DNA from: Bacteroides ovatus
GTDB taxonomy: Bacteria > Bacteroidota > Bacteroidia > Bacteroidales > Bacteroidaceae
Direction of reading: 5' to 3'
DNA: 64,000 bases
Assembly (NCBI RefSeq): GCF_001314995.1
Contig: NZ_CP012938.1
Span: forward strand, 1,798,001-1,862,000
The translations under genes were made by a program, and so were the position numbers. This document shows, piece after piece, positions 26,645 through 36,997 of this stretch. The notes below the pieces were generated by a model. The model saw only the letters and a list, made by a program, of their open reading frames with translations. It was not told the origin of the DNA and searched no databases. The number at the start of each line of letters is the position of its first letter. Position 1 is the stretch's first letter.

Positions 26645-27852
26645 TTGCAAAAGCCAAAGCCATATCGCACGGCATCAACGACCTCCGTTACATTACCGGT
26701 GAATCACAACATAAGAAGCATCCGGAGAAAATTTATCGGGTATTGGACAATCTGTTGCCCTCAGAACCGGACGCTATGGGGATATGGAACTCCATGCAGT
26801 TGACCATATCCCAGCATCGCCCGATAAAGAACTCCGTTATCAGAATCGAGTTGAGTCCATCGCCCAAACATACCCAATTCTATGACATCGAAGATTGGCA
26901 AAAACTTTGGCAAGATTTCGCCGAGGAGTTCGACAAACAGGTGATTACCGGCAAGGATGGAAAAATCCGTTCCTGTCCAACCAATTTAGCTAACAGTAAA
27001 TACTCTGTTTGGCTGCATACAGAATCCAAAGGCGAAGTTCCCCACCTCCATGCTGCGGTCTGCCGTTTGGATGAAAATGGCAATATCAACAACGACCATA
27101 ACATTCATCTTCGGGCGCAACGTGCCGCCGAGCGAGTGGCAAAGAAACGTGGCTGGACGACTGCAGAACAAATCAGAAATCGTAACATTCCACAAGTGAA
27201 CCGGGACTGTATGGAGGTGTTGAAAGCAATGCCATCATGGTCATGGGATGAGTACAAGAACACTCTTATACGGAAAGGTTATACCGTCCATGAAAGAGAG
27301 GACAAGAAAGGTATTCTTCGTGGATATGCCCTCATGAATGGAAACACCAAATACAAGGCTTCAGAATTGGGAATCGGCAGGAACCTGATGGTCTCGAAAC
27401 TTCCTGCGACATGGGAGAAACTGCACCATCAGTCAGCTACCGTCATTAGAAATAATGCTCCCAAAGCCGTTCAACAGGCAGCGATACATAAGGTTGCTCC
27501 TATTGACTATACCCAATATCTCACATATAGTCAGGATATGATTTCCTATGCCCTCAGCCATGAAGGTAAGGATTACAGATTCTATATTCCGGAAAAAATA
27601 CTTGACTGTTTTAATGACGAATTTGATTACAGGTTTATTGCCAACTGTCAGGAACTTACCGATATGGCAGTAGCTATATTTGTCGGACTGATAGATACCC
27701 CCAACGTAACAACCGGTGGAGGTGGTGGAGGCTCACAAAGCGACCTTCCGTGGAGAGACAAGGATGAAGACAATTTGCAATGGGCTCGCAGATGCGCTCA
27801 TGCCGCCAGTCGTTCGTTAGGAAAGAAACTGAAAACAGGATTAAAACGATAA
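26641..27852 (+). CDS. Relaxase/mobilization nuclease (MobA/BmgA-like)
   Basis: A 403-residue relaxase. The metal-binding histidine pair lies in EVPHLHAAVCRLDENG (about 136-151), preceded by the conserved ITGESQHKKHPEK region and followed by HIHLRAQRAAERVAKKRGW, as in MobP-type relaxases of Bacteroides mobilizable elements. A Gly-rich linker (TGGGGGGSQSDLPWRDKDED) near the C-terminus is common in this group. It nicks oriT and pilots the strand into a helper's conjugation channel. It is translationally coupled to the MobC-like gene. Confidence 0.87.
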   Translation: MIAKAKAISHGINDLRYITGESQHKKHPEKIYRVLDNLLPSEPDAMGIWNSMQLTISQHRPIKNSVIRIELSPSPKHTQFYDIEDWQKLWQDFAEEFDKQVITGKDGKIRSCPTNLANSKYSVWLHTESKGEVPHLHAAVCRLDENGNINNDHNIHLRAQRAAERVAKKRGWTTAEQIRNRNIPQVNRDCMEVLKAMPSWSWDEYKNTLIRKGYTVHEREDKKGILRGYALMNGNTKYKASELGIGRNLMVSKLPATWEKLHHQSATVIRNNAPKAVQQAAIHKVAPIDYTQYLTYSQDMISYALSHEGKDYRFYIPEKILDCFNDEFDYRFIANCQELTDMAVAIFVGLIDTPNVTTGGGGGGSQSDLPWRDKDEDNLQWARRCAHAASRSLGKKLKTGLKR

Positions 27853-27856
27853 GCCC

Positions 27857-28396
27857 ATGAAACCGAACATGAAAAAGAAATTCGATTTTTCCGCGGAAAT
27901 GAGTGAAGCGGAAGCCATAAAAGCCACTCCCAAGAATGAATATCTGGAGGAAGAAAAGCAGTTACTCGATATCAACGCAAAGGAACTTGTCAGCCTGAAT
28001 GACAACGTATATAAGCTGAGAACAGAAGTTGAAAATCTATCCGACTCTATACATGAGTGCAAACCTATTATTTCTGAAGAAATACAGAAGTTAGCAGTAG
28101 AATTCGGTGCGACCCTTCTATACAATTTTCTCAGCCAGATTGAGAGCAAATGTAAGGAAGCCGAGCGAAGAATAAAGAAAGCCAGCAATGCCATCCCCAT
28201 CCCAGATACGGCATTCTACATTTTGATTACCATTGTAGTTGCTCTATCTTCTTTTTTCGTGTGCATGATAGTAGCTAATGCAGAGATTTTGCATTCCGGA
28301 TTGATTTGGAAGGCTGTTATTGGTTGTATTCTTATGGTTGTTTTGGGGATTGGTATTGCTGTAATTATACAGAAGTTTTCGGACAGGGATAAATAA
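27857..28396 (+). CDS. Coiled-coil protein with two C-terminal membrane helices
   Basis: A 179-residue protein, not assigned to a named family. It has a charged N-terminus, a long coiled coil (about 30-80), a helical region and then two membrane helices (FYILITIVVALSSFFVCMIV and the VIGCILMVVLGIGIAVII stretch). It starts 4 bases after the relaxase stop and ends just before a strong terminator, so it is the last gene of the mobilization operon. It may tether the relaxosome to the membrane; this is inference. Confidence 0.7.
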   Translation: MKPNMKKKFDFSAEMSEAEAIKATPKNEYLEEEKQLLDINAKELVSLNDNVYKLRTEVENLSDSIHECKPIISEEIQKLAVEFGATLLYNFLSQIESKCKEAERRIKKASNAIPIPDTAFYILITIVVALSSFFVCMIVANAEILHSGLIWKAVIGCILMVVLGIGIAVIIQKFSDRDK

Positions 28397-28400
28397 ACGA

Positions 28401-28447
28401 AAAGTCTCAATCGGATAGGAATGCTATCGGTTGAGACTTTATTTTAT
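28401..28447 (+). terminator. Terminator of the mobilization operon
   Basis: AAAGTCTCAA (28401-28410) pairs with TTGAGACTTT (28431-28440), extended by a bulged CGGATAG/CTATCGG, and is followed by ATTTTATT. It lies between the rightward mob operon and the leftward defence cassette. Confidence 0.75.
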
Positions 28448-28516
28448 TCGTTATCAAACAATCCCTTTTCTTTCCATAACTTTAGTTATAAATTCCTCTA
28501 TTCTCTTGCATTTGAT

Positions 28517-31500
28517 TTAGTGATTACGTTTATGACTTACACGAAGTTTATCATCATCTTCTCTATATGATGAGATATATCCAATAGTTTTTAGCTTCCC
28601 TAAAAGCATTTCATTCATGTGATTATTTTCTATAGTAGCCTTTTTTGATTTATCTGTAATACTTCGATAAGAATCGCCTAAAGACTCTATTAATTCTGTC
28701 ACAATGTCAAAATCATCTCTAAACTTTTCAACCAAGTCTATCAAAAAAGACAATCGCTCTGGCAAATTAGTAGAGGCGACCAAAATGTTCTTCTCTATGT
28801 CATAATCAAATTTTTCAATATTGTTTTTCAACACAGGAAGAGTGATATTTGCCAATTCGTTATCCCACACAATATGAGGAAGAAAATGTTGAACTACACT
28901 TAGAGCTTTTTCACCGATTACTCTTGGATTTTTCATAAGATGCTTGTATAGCCTCATATCTGTAGGCAACTCCTCTATTTCTATAATACACTCATCCAAA
29001 TACTTATCTACATAATAAGTAAGTACATCACTATGATTGTCTCTAATTGTTGTCGTATAATATGTGCTATATGGAAGCATATCAGCACAAAGTAACGACT
29101 TAAAATGAGCGTTATCTACACTGTTAATATCCGCATCCTTAAATGTAACTCCATCAAAGATTTTGACAAGTTTATCGTATACCAAAATTTCAAAATCTGA
29201 TGTCAATAAAGCACTGTGTGCCAGTAGTTCTTTCTGAGTATCATCCAATTCAGATATATCTGTTAATTCATCAATATGTTTGGTAATGAATATTCGCAAA
29301 CTGGAAATCATTACATTATTCTGACTCTCATAAAATGCATATATCTCAGGCCATGCTGGTATAACTATATCAACTTCAATAGCGAACTCCCACTGTATAT
29401 TGTTAACATCGGAAAGAGAAACTTTATTCTGTTGCCCAGAAAGGTATTTGCGTTTTGTGTCCTCTGTTATATCCTCAGAATTAATAATTTCAAGAATAAT
29501 TCCCACACTCTCTTTTTTTGCCGTATCTGTAATAAATACATTATTTAGTGCATTGTCAAAACATTCATCTATATAATCTGATATAGATTTAGCTGATTTA
29601 CAGCTCCTCAGTATTGTAACATTTAAAGGATAATTATCCAATGTTTCCACCCTCTCATTTCGATAATGAACAAATGCGCATACAACATTTTCTGGTGTCA
29701 ACATATATGCTTTGTTTTCTACAACATACTCAAGCAAACACCTAGACTCTGCATCTATATCTGTAAAAATCAGTTTTCCATTCGACACTATTTGTTTGAT
29801 TGTATCAAAACCTATGAGATCTACTCTATGAGATATAAATGCGAAGTGTTTATTCAACCAGTTACGACTTTCTTTGGTGGAATGGTTCAATTCGAGGAAT
29901 CGTAACCAAGACTCGAATAATTCATCGGAATTCTGTTTCACGAAGATCTTCCATAATCCATCAACGATACTGCCCAAATGGTTGAAAAGCGAGCTTGAAT
30001 CTTCAACTGATTTATAGAAGTCAATCAAAAAGTCCCACTTTTTATTATGCATAATAACTTGTGCTATCGAATGAAGTTTTGAGTTATTTGCTTCTTCAAG
30101 ATGCTGACAAATACAATCGACCACCTGAATATTCAATATACTTACATCGTTGTAACATTTATCAGGAATGTTTTTTACGCACTGCCCTACTTTATCTATA
30201 TGATAGTCATACGGCAAACTATGCCGAAGTTTTAATTCAAGGATAAAATCATGGTCGTGCTTATTAATTGACTTACCAAAAAAGAAAGATATATAATCAA
30301 AGTAATCTTCATTTATAAGTCCTTCTTTCAAGAAAACTTCAAGCATTTTAGAGACATTGAGTTCACTAAAAATTTTATGCGTCTGCATATCAACATCCAG
30401 CAACAGTTCTTGTATTGGAGTAGCATAATGATTATTACGAGATAATTCTAGTATCTTGATTTGTTCACGATATCTTTTTTCCCCTTCTCGCAAGGCTTCT
30501 AATCGCTCATGGTAGGTAAAGGTAGAATTAACTATTTTCTCTATTTGACTGAATTGAATATTGCAACTATCTTCAGATGTATCATAATAATATCTAACAC
30601 CATAATATGTGTTAGTTTGATGCCTCTTAAAACATTGATATCGAAATGAGGATTGCGATATAAAGGAATTAAATAACGTTTCATTTTCTGCGATATCTTC
30701 AAGAGGTATAAAATTGTTTTCGACAAAAAACAAAAAGGCATTATTTTCATTTTGTTTTGATAATTTTCTACGATACCCTTCAATATAAATCAGCCTTAAT
30801 TCTTTTTCTTGTATGGCATGTGTCGCTTCTAAAGATTGAAGTTTTTTAGTTATTCCATTAATACGCTCGTCAATCTGTCTATTGCGCTCAACCAATAATT
30901 CACTTTTCTTATGCAAACAATCATACAAAACACCCTTTCCTTTATGCAGATCAGCAAAATCTTTTGGATGGTAGTTTTTATATACAATCATTGCAAGAAG
31001 TTTGTTTTGATCAAGTTTCTCATCAAGTTTTTCTCTATATTGGGCATATTCATTGACAATATTCTTCAGTAATCTCATATCGTCAATGAAAAAAGCCAAA
31101 CTGTCTATTACCTCGACATTAAGATCTGAATAGCCTTTTATCTCTAGTTCCTCTTTCAGTTTGTCTGCCGAGTTTGAAGAATTGATTATTGGGATTACAG
31201 TTGTGATATAATCAAAGAATTTAGTACGTTCTTCATCAAAAAACATATCATCTTTAACCGCATAAATGAACGTAACTTTACGCCCCACAGAGTTTGACTG
31301 ATTCAAGAGTTGATTTACCTCTCTTAACTTAAGAAAAATATCCGTATTATCAAATCTATCTAAATCTTCTATAATCACAACATTATAATCAGTAACCTCA
31401 AAGAAATAGACAATCTCATCCATGTGCTTATTGAAAACGGATGTATCTTCTTTGTTTTCTTTTAATTCAATCTCTCCATTCTTTAGATTTAACTTATTCA

Positions 31501-32137
31501 GTTTACTATTACTCAATGATTTGACAGTCTTTTGAACGAATATTATTGTTGCAACAAATATATATGATAGAGCAAAAATATCAGACCATTTATTTAATAC
31601 TGGATTACTTAAGCGATTGCAAATCCAATCCACCTCCAAAAATGATGGTTCAAATACAATAATTAAGGCAACAATATAAAATATTATTGCAAAAGATAAA
31701 GCATATTGAGCCCAAGTTGATTTATGATAAATCCTTTTTAATCTGGAGTTATAAAGCGTCTCTTGTTTTTCTTTATAAATAAGTTGTTGAAGAATGCTGT
31801 ATTCAATACGATTATTCATCGTATCAATATCTATTTTATTCTTTTTATCATCTAATGGTGACTTTAGAGTAGCAAGAGATATTGAAAGATATTTGTATTT
31901 ACGATAGTCTTTCATCAAAGAGCGAAGAATGGAACTCTTACCGGATCCATAAGGACCAGTAAGAGCAATGTTCAATATGTCTTTCTCTTCTAGTTTTCGT
32001 GCAAGATTCAAAACACTCCTATACTGCTTCTTATCACTTTCACTATCACGATTAAGCAGAGCAGGAGTTAATGATACTTGTTTATCATCCTCCATCGAAT
32101 TATTTGCACATATTTTCTTCCAAAATCTCCAGTTCAT
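28517..32137 (-). CDS. Large membrane P-loop NTPase (KAP/YobI-like)
   Basis: A 1206-residue NTPase. Walker A is GPYGSGKSS (61-69). Two membrane helices (about 146-163 and 188-203) sit between Walker A and Walker B (NVVIIEDLDRFDN, 252-263), the layout of KAP-family and YobI-like P-loop NTPases. The next region contains a sensor-like VTFIYAVKDDMFF, followed by about 800 residues of helical, repeat-like sequence with no known domain. It is the last gene of the leftward restriction cassette, 53 bases after the DUF262 gene. KAP NTPases recur in phage-defence loci, so a membrane-linked defence effector or sensor is likely. Confidence 0.8.
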   Translation of the reverse strand: MNWRFWKKICANNSMEDDKQVSLTPALLNRDSESDKKQYRSVLNLARKLEEKDILNIALTGPYGSGKSSILRSLMKDYRKYKYLSISLATLKSPLDDKKNKIDIDTMNNRIEYSILQQLIYKEKQETLYNSRLKRIYHKSTWAQYALSFAIIFYIVALIIVFEPSFLEVDWICNRLSNPVLNKWSDIFALSYIFVATIIFVQKTVKSLSNSKLNKLNLKNGEIELKENKEDTSVFNKHMDEIVYFFEVTDYNVVIIEDLDRFDNTDIFLKLREVNQLLNQSNSVGRKVTFIYAVKDDMFFDEERTKFFDYITTVIPIINSSNSADKLKEELEIKGYSDLNVEVIDSLAFFIDDMRLLKNIVNEYAQYREKLDEKLDQNKLLAMIVYKNYHPKDFADLHKGKGVLYDCLHKKSELLVERNRQIDERINGITKKLQSLEATHAIQEKELRLIYIEGYRRKLSKQNENNAFLFFVENNFIPLEDIAENETLFNSFISQSSFRYQCFKRHQTNTYYGVRYYYDTSEDSCNIQFSQIEKIVNSTFTYHERLEALREGEKRYREQIKILELSRNNHYATPIQELLLDVDMQTHKIFSELNVSKMLEVFLKEGLINEDYFDYISFFFGKSINKHDHDFILELKLRHSLPYDYHIDKVGQCVKNIPDKCYNDVSILNIQVVDCICQHLEEANNSKLHSIAQVIMHNKKWDFLIDFYKSVEDSSSLFNHLGSIVDGLWKIFVKQNSDELFESWLRFLELNHSTKESRNWLNKHFAFISHRVDLIGFDTIKQIVSNGKLIFTDIDAESRCLLEYVVENKAYMLTPENVVCAFVHYRNERVETLDNYPLNVTILRSCKSAKSISDYIDECFDNALNNVFITDTAKKESVGIILEIINSEDITEDTKRKYLSGQQNKVSLSDVNNIQWEFAIEVDIVIPAWPEIYAFYESQNNVMISSLRIFITKHIDELTDISELDDTQKELLAHSALLTSDFEILVYDKLVKIFDGVTFKDADINSVDNAHFKSLLCADMLPYSTYYTTTIRDNHSDVLTYYVDKYLDECIIEIEELPTDMRLYKHLMKNPRVIGEKALSVVQHFLPHIVWDNELANITLPVLKNNIEKFDYDIEKNILVASTNLPERLSFLIDLVEKFRDDFDIVTELIESLGDSYRSITDKSKKATIENNHMNEMLLGKLKTIGYISSYREDDDKLRVSHKRNH

Positions 32138-32190
32138 TTATTTTCAGCTATTTATTAATCATATTTTTCTAGTTTGTTACAGATTGCTAT

Positions 32191-34011
32191 CTATATTAAA
32201 GCAACACCAAATTCACGGATTGTTTCTTCGCTATCTCTTCCTGAGACAGATTTGCCTGTCGCTTGCTCTATTCTGTCAAGCAATTGTTTTGCTCGATCTA
32301 TGAAATAAGCATTGAAATCATCTAATGCAAGATGAGCATAACTTACCTTATGTGACTCTATAGCTTCCTGTATCTCAACTTGTTTTAATCCCTTATTTGC
32401 CATAGTTCCAATATAGGTACTTGGTGCATGTCCTCCTATTGAACGATTGGAAGATGCATAAATTGGAGTCTTATTAATGACAGAATTCCATTTTATACGT
32501 GGAAGGTTATTTTTCTCGCAATAAGTTTGAGGGAATATATGATGAATATCAGCATCTTCATCAATGTAAGATGCTATATCCATACGATGACCTGTCATAA
32601 AATCAAGTGGTGAATCTTGTAAGATAAGTGCCATAACACCTTTGTACGCTGCACTATTCCTAGTCTGCATGGTCAATAAACGAGTTGGTTGTATATTGGA
32701 ACGATATACAGTCTCTGGCATTTCACCACCTTCCATCCAACGGAATACGCCCATTATATCAGTTGCAAATCTAGCTTCATTGGCACCCCCATATAGTTCA
32801 CCCATTACGCCACACCAATACCAACGAGACAATAATTCCTGTTTGCTTCCAAGATGCAACATTTTTTTATTTTCGTTGTCGTATGCAAAGATTGCAGCAA
32901 GTGGAATAAGTTGTGACGAATATGGAAGATCTCTGGAACGGAAAATCCCCTGATGTACTAAGAAATCAGCTGCATCACAGAAACCTTTAATCAAAGCGTC
33001 ATGATACTTCAAATAATCTTTCAATTCAAGCCTAAGAATGTCTTTTTTCTTACATGTTACAGCCACACGCTCATCATCACCTGAAACCACTCTTTTATAA
33101 TATGATACCAACAGAGTCATTGCTGCCAAAAAATTAGCGCCAGTGATTTCTTTCAATAGCTCGCCATTTACTTTTTGAGCAAAAATATGACGAATGGTCT
33201 CCCAATCTTTTCTCAATTCATGTCCTTCAGCAGCAAATGTAGCTGTGACGAGTTCGAAAACCGTAAGAGGTACACCACCAGTGTTTACATTCTCAAAAAT
33301 CTGGCAGACAGCTTCTTTCGGGGTTTCTTTATCAAGCTGAATTATAGGTATGTTATACTCTAAAATTGGGCGAAGAATCTGCTGTGAGAAATCACGGAAT
33401 AAATTTCTATACTCTCTATCACCTTTGTAATAGTCTTCCATATCATAATGCCAATCTTCCGTATCATTATGAGAAAACGTAATATTCAAGGGAAACATCA
33501 GGTTCTCAAATTCTTTCTCTCTTGTGGATAAGTCCAGCGTTACATCACGACCAATATTTGTTGTAAGCTGTTTCTTCTCTGATACAGATATGATTGCTTC
33601 CAATCTGTCCGCAGTAGAGTCTAGACATTTACGAATATCTAGATAATAATAGCGTTTGATAATTGTATCTCGATTGGTCTCTAATCGAGTATTAGTTGCT
33701 TTCTTACTTTTCAAGACCTGATATAAGGTTGTGAGTCGCTGTTGTCCATCGAGCACAAGCCACTCAGGTGTAACTTCTGATATAGAATCCACACCTTCAA
33801 ATGTGCGATACTTAAAACGGATATGCTCACCACCATTAGCCAAAAACATCGCTGCACCCATTGGGAAGCCAGATGTGATACTTTCTATTAGTTTACATAT
33901 CTTCGTGTCATCCCAAACCCAACTACGTTGAAAGTCGGGTAATTGAGCCTTACCTTCTTCAACCATTTTTAGAAGGTCATCAAGTTTCTTATCGTGTGAT
34001 TCAACAGCCAT
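32191..34011 (-). CDS. DUF262/HNH protein, GmrSD-like type IV restriction
   Basis: A 606-residue protein. The N-terminal DUF262 (GmrS-like) domain has LPDFQRSWVW (24-33), the SGFPMGA turn and DGQQRLTTLY (88-97), which bind and split NTP. The C-terminal DUF1524 HNH nuclease has DADIHHIFPQ (about 486) and conserved Asn residues in KWNSVINKTPI and SSNRSIG. Fused GmrSD enzymes cut modified (for example glucosylated hydroxymethylcytosine) phage DNA. Here it follows hsdR by 23 bases, giving the cassette a route against DNA that a type I system cannot cut. Confidence 0.87.
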   Translation of the reverse strand: MAVESHDKKLDDLLKMVEEGKAQLPDFQRSWVWDDTKICKLIESITSGFPMGAAMFLANGGEHIRFKYRTFEGVDSISEVTPEWLVLDGQQRLTTLYQVLKSKKATNTRLETNRDTIIKRYYYLDIRKCLDSTADRLEAIISVSEKKQLTTNIGRDVTLDLSTREKEFENLMFPLNITFSHNDTEDWHYDMEDYYKGDREYRNLFRDFSQQILRPILEYNIPIIQLDKETPKEAVCQIFENVNTGGVPLTVFELVTATFAAEGHELRKDWETIRHIFAQKVNGELLKEITGANFLAAMTLLVSYYKRVVSGDDERVAVTCKKKDILRLELKDYLKYHDALIKGFCDAADFLVHQGIFRSRDLPYSSQLIPLAAIFAYDNENKKMLHLGSKQELLSRWYWCGVMGELYGGANEARFATDIMGVFRWMEGGEMPETVYRSNIQPTRLLTMQTRNSAAYKGVMALILQDSPLDFMTGHRMDIASYIDEDADIHHIFPQTYCEKNNLPRIKWNSVINKTPIYASSNRSIGGHAPSTYIGTMANKGLKQVEIQEAIESHKVSYAHLALDDFNAYFIDRAKQLLDRIEQATGKSVSGRDSEETIREFGVALI

Positions 34012-34034
34012 AACAAATTTATTTTATCAACCAA

Positions 34035-36989
34035 TTAATAATACATCTCAATATACTGATAAGCCTTATCAAAAACTTCTTGATCTTTAATCTGGTAGTT
34101 AACCCACAGAATAGAACGTAGTTTCTTTTTTATCTCTCGCTGAGCTGTAATGCTTTTAAAAGCATCTTTAAACTTACGTACAATAGCTACCACATTTTCA
34201 TCTATATCAGCAACTACACGTTCTACAATGATAGGAGTATCCTCAGTTCTAATTGATTCAAACAACTCCGTAAGAGCAGCTTTAGCTTGTTCCCTCTTGT
34301 CAAGAGGTTGATTTGAGTTTTTTTCTTCCTCAAGCACTTCTTTAGCAAGGGTGAGCAATCCTCGGAGGAAATCAATACTAGTTATAAGATTTTCCTCCAT
34401 ATGACGGCGCAGTTCATCCAACTTCTCAGCAAATGCCTTGTAATTGGGGTCTCCATGATGCTCTCCTAACCTCAAACGAAGCATTTTTTCCACTTCCAAT
34501 ATCTTTTTAGGATTGTCTTTGGCTTGCTCCAACACCATATCAATTACATCTCCATCTACCACAAGATCCTCAAGTGGAGTCCCAATATCAATTGTATCAA
34601 TGTTACGATGAATGATTTCAATGGTTTTAGCACCCAATAAAGTCCATATGAGTGATCCTCCGGTACTAACAGGACGTACACTTTGATATACCTGAGCCAG
34701 CCAAGTATAATCCGCCTGATAAGCAGCCAGCATTGCATCCGGGCTTACTGTTTCCCAAGCTTTAGCCAATCGTGAAAAATGTTTTGCAAAATTCGTTTTT
34801 GTAGACTCATCAAGTAAACATTGCTGGGCAGCTTGCAAACCTTCCCAACCACCGATTGTCCGGTCTACACCAGGGAAAAAGTCAATACACTCTTGCAAAA
34901 ATTGAGGTATCAACACTTTTATCTCATCAATATTCTTTACAACCGTTTTTACCGTCTCCTCATCAAAAGCAAGGCTTTTGGCTACATTATCAAATACACC
35001 AACGAAATCTACAATCAGACCACATTTCTTATCAACATTGTACTTTCTATTCGTACGGCAAATAGCTTGTAACAACGTATGATCCTTCATTGGTTTATCA
35101 AGATACATACATTGCAAAATTGGAGCATCAAAACCTGTCAACAGCTTTGAAGTGACAATCACCATTTTAATCGGTGACAATGGATCACGGAATTGGTCAA
35201 GAAGTTTTCTTTCTTGTTCTCTATCACGACGGTATGCTTTATACTCATCAGCTTTATCGCCAGCCGTATGCATAACGATAGTGGTTGCATCTTCCGAACC
35301 CAAAAGAGCATCAATCGCTTTCTTATATTTCACACAGCAGTCTCGGTTATATACCACGACTTGAGCTTTCATTCCAGTGGGCTCTACATACTCTTTGAAG
35401 TGATTTACAATATAACGTGCGACATCGTTAATTCGCTTCTCTGCTGTAAAAAATGCTTCAACAGAAGTTCGTTTTACTAATTCGTTCTTTTCGTCCTCGG
35501 ATATTTGATCGGTCAGTTCATCAAATTCTTCTTGTAATTGAGTTTCGTTAAGATGCATCTCTACCGGCACTGTTTGGAAATTCAATTCAAGCGTAGCTCC
35601 ATCTTCAACAGAATTTTGGAAAGTATATTTTGAAATATATCCACCTTTCTCTAAATCCTCATCAGCTCCAAAAGATTGAAAAGTATTCTTATCTCGTTTA
35701 TTGATAGGCGTTCCGGTAAGGCCAAAGAAAAATGCATTAGGTAATGCATTGCGCATTTTTTGTCCTAAATCCTTTTCCTGAGTTCGGTGTGCTTCATCTA
35801 CCAATAAAATGATATTATCTCTTTCATTCAGTACACTATCAACATCTCCGAACTTGAAAATTGTCGTTATCAGAATCTTGCGCTGATCCTGCTTGAAAAA
35901 TGCAACTAACTCATCTTTTGTCTTTGCAGATTCTATATTAGGAATATCAGCACGAGTAAAATCGCCCGTTATCTGATCTTCCAAATCAATACGGTCATCA
36001 ACGATAACAACTGTGGGAGCATGTAATTCGTTCTGCAAACGTAATTTTTGGGCAGCAAATACCATCAACCATGATTTTCCCGAACCTTGGAAATGCCAAA
36101 TAAGACCTTTCTTCGGACCTTGTTTCTCTCGATATGTATTTAAGACACGCTGAACAATAGCTTCACCACCTATATATTGTTGATAACGGCAAACTATTTT
36201 TATTTTTTTGCCTGATGATGTTCCTGTAAAAACACTATAGTAACGATATATATCAAGCAGTCGGTTTGGTTGAACCAACCCCATTACGTTACTTTTAACC
36301 GACTCTATTGTACCATGCTGACGACTTTCATCATTAAACCAAGGTCCCCATTTGTCAACAGGGGCACAGATGCCGGCATATTGAAGTTCTTTACCTTCTG
36401 TAGCAAAGGTTAATATATTCGGAACAAACATTTCTGGAATGCTCTTTTCGTAATGCAGCATATCAATGGCTCCGTCAGCCCATGTTATCTGAGGGCGAAC
36501 AGGAGATTTTGCTTCACCAACACAAACCGGAATTCCATTTATCAGATAAACCAAATCCAAACGTTTACCTCCTTCAACAGAACTACGTGGAAACTCCCAT
36601 TGATTGGTCACTACACAATAATCTTCGACCGCATCTTCGCTAAAGAATCTGATAGGTATATATTCACCATCCTTTCCAAAAGGCTCTGTGTTTTCATTAA
36701 ATAATAATGTACGAAAACGGTCATTGGCAGTCACCAATTCATCATAATTACCTCCACAAGTAATAGCAGCACGGAGTTTATAAATAACTTGCTCCGCTTG
36801 TTGACGTGTTATTGGATTTAACCTGACAAGAGCTTCCAATAGCCATGATTCAACAAGGACAGAATCAGAACTACGAGGTATATCCTGTGACTTTACATAC
36901 TGCCAACTACTTTGGGTTGCAGCTTCTATGAGCATTTGCTCCACTGTATTGTCTTCGTTAAACATATCTATGGTTTTTATTGTTATCAA
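34035..36989 (-). CDS. hsdR: Type I restriction enzyme R subunit (HsdR)
   Basis: A 984-residue restriction and translocation subunit. The N-terminal PD-(D/E)xK nuclease has Asp145 in LDLVYLINGIP and Glu159-x-Lys161 in VGEAKSP. The SF2 helicase has motif I GSGKSW (302-307), DEAH (398-401) and motif III LTGTPI, with the second RecA lobe around VTSKLLTGFDAPILQ and QAICRTNR. A long C-terminal helical region contacts the methylase. It lies 8 bases after the second hsdS gene. Nothing appears broken. Confidence 0.96.
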   Translation of the reverse strand: MITIKTIDMFNEDNTVEQMLIEAATQSSWQYVKSQDIPRSSDSVLVESWLLEALVRLNPITRQQAEQVIYKLRAAITCGGNYDELVTANDRFRTLLFNENTEPFGKDGEYIPIRFFSEDAVEDYCVVTNQWEFPRSSVEGGKRLDLVYLINGIPVCVGEAKSPVRPQITWADGAIDMLHYEKSIPEMFVPNILTFATEGKELQYAGICAPVDKWGPWFNDESRQHGTIESVKSNVMGLVQPNRLLDIYRYYSVFTGTSSGKKIKIVCRYQQYIGGEAIVQRVLNTYREKQGPKKGLIWHFQGSGKSWLMVFAAQKLRLQNELHAPTVVIVDDRIDLEDQITGDFTRADIPNIESAKTKDELVAFFKQDQRKILITTIFKFGDVDSVLNERDNIILLVDEAHRTQEKDLGQKMRNALPNAFFFGLTGTPINKRDKNTFQSFGADEDLEKGGYISKYTFQNSVEDGATLELNFQTVPVEMHLNETQLQEEFDELTDQISEDEKNELVKRTSVEAFFTAEKRINDVARYIVNHFKEYVEPTGMKAQVVVYNRDCCVKYKKAIDALLGSEDATTIVMHTAGDKADEYKAYRRDREQERKLLDQFRDPLSPIKMVIVTSKLLTGFDAPILQCMYLDKPMKDHTLLQAICRTNRKYNVDKKCGLIVDFVGVFDNVAKSLAFDEETVKTVVKNIDEIKVLIPQFLQECIDFFPGVDRTIGGWEGLQAAQQCLLDESTKTNFAKHFSRLAKAWETVSPDAMLAAYQADYTWLAQVYQSVRPVSTGGSLIWTLLGAKTIEIIHRNIDTIDIGTPLEDLVVDGDVIDMVLEQAKDNPKKILEVEKMLRLRLGEHHGDPNYKAFAEKLDELRRHMEENLITSIDFLRGLLTLAKEVLEEEKNSNQPLDKREQAKAALTELFESIRTEDTPIIVERVVADIDENVVAIVRKFKDAFKSITAQREIKKKLRSILWVNYQIKDQEVFDKAYQYIEMYY

Positions 36990-36997
36990 TTTAATAA

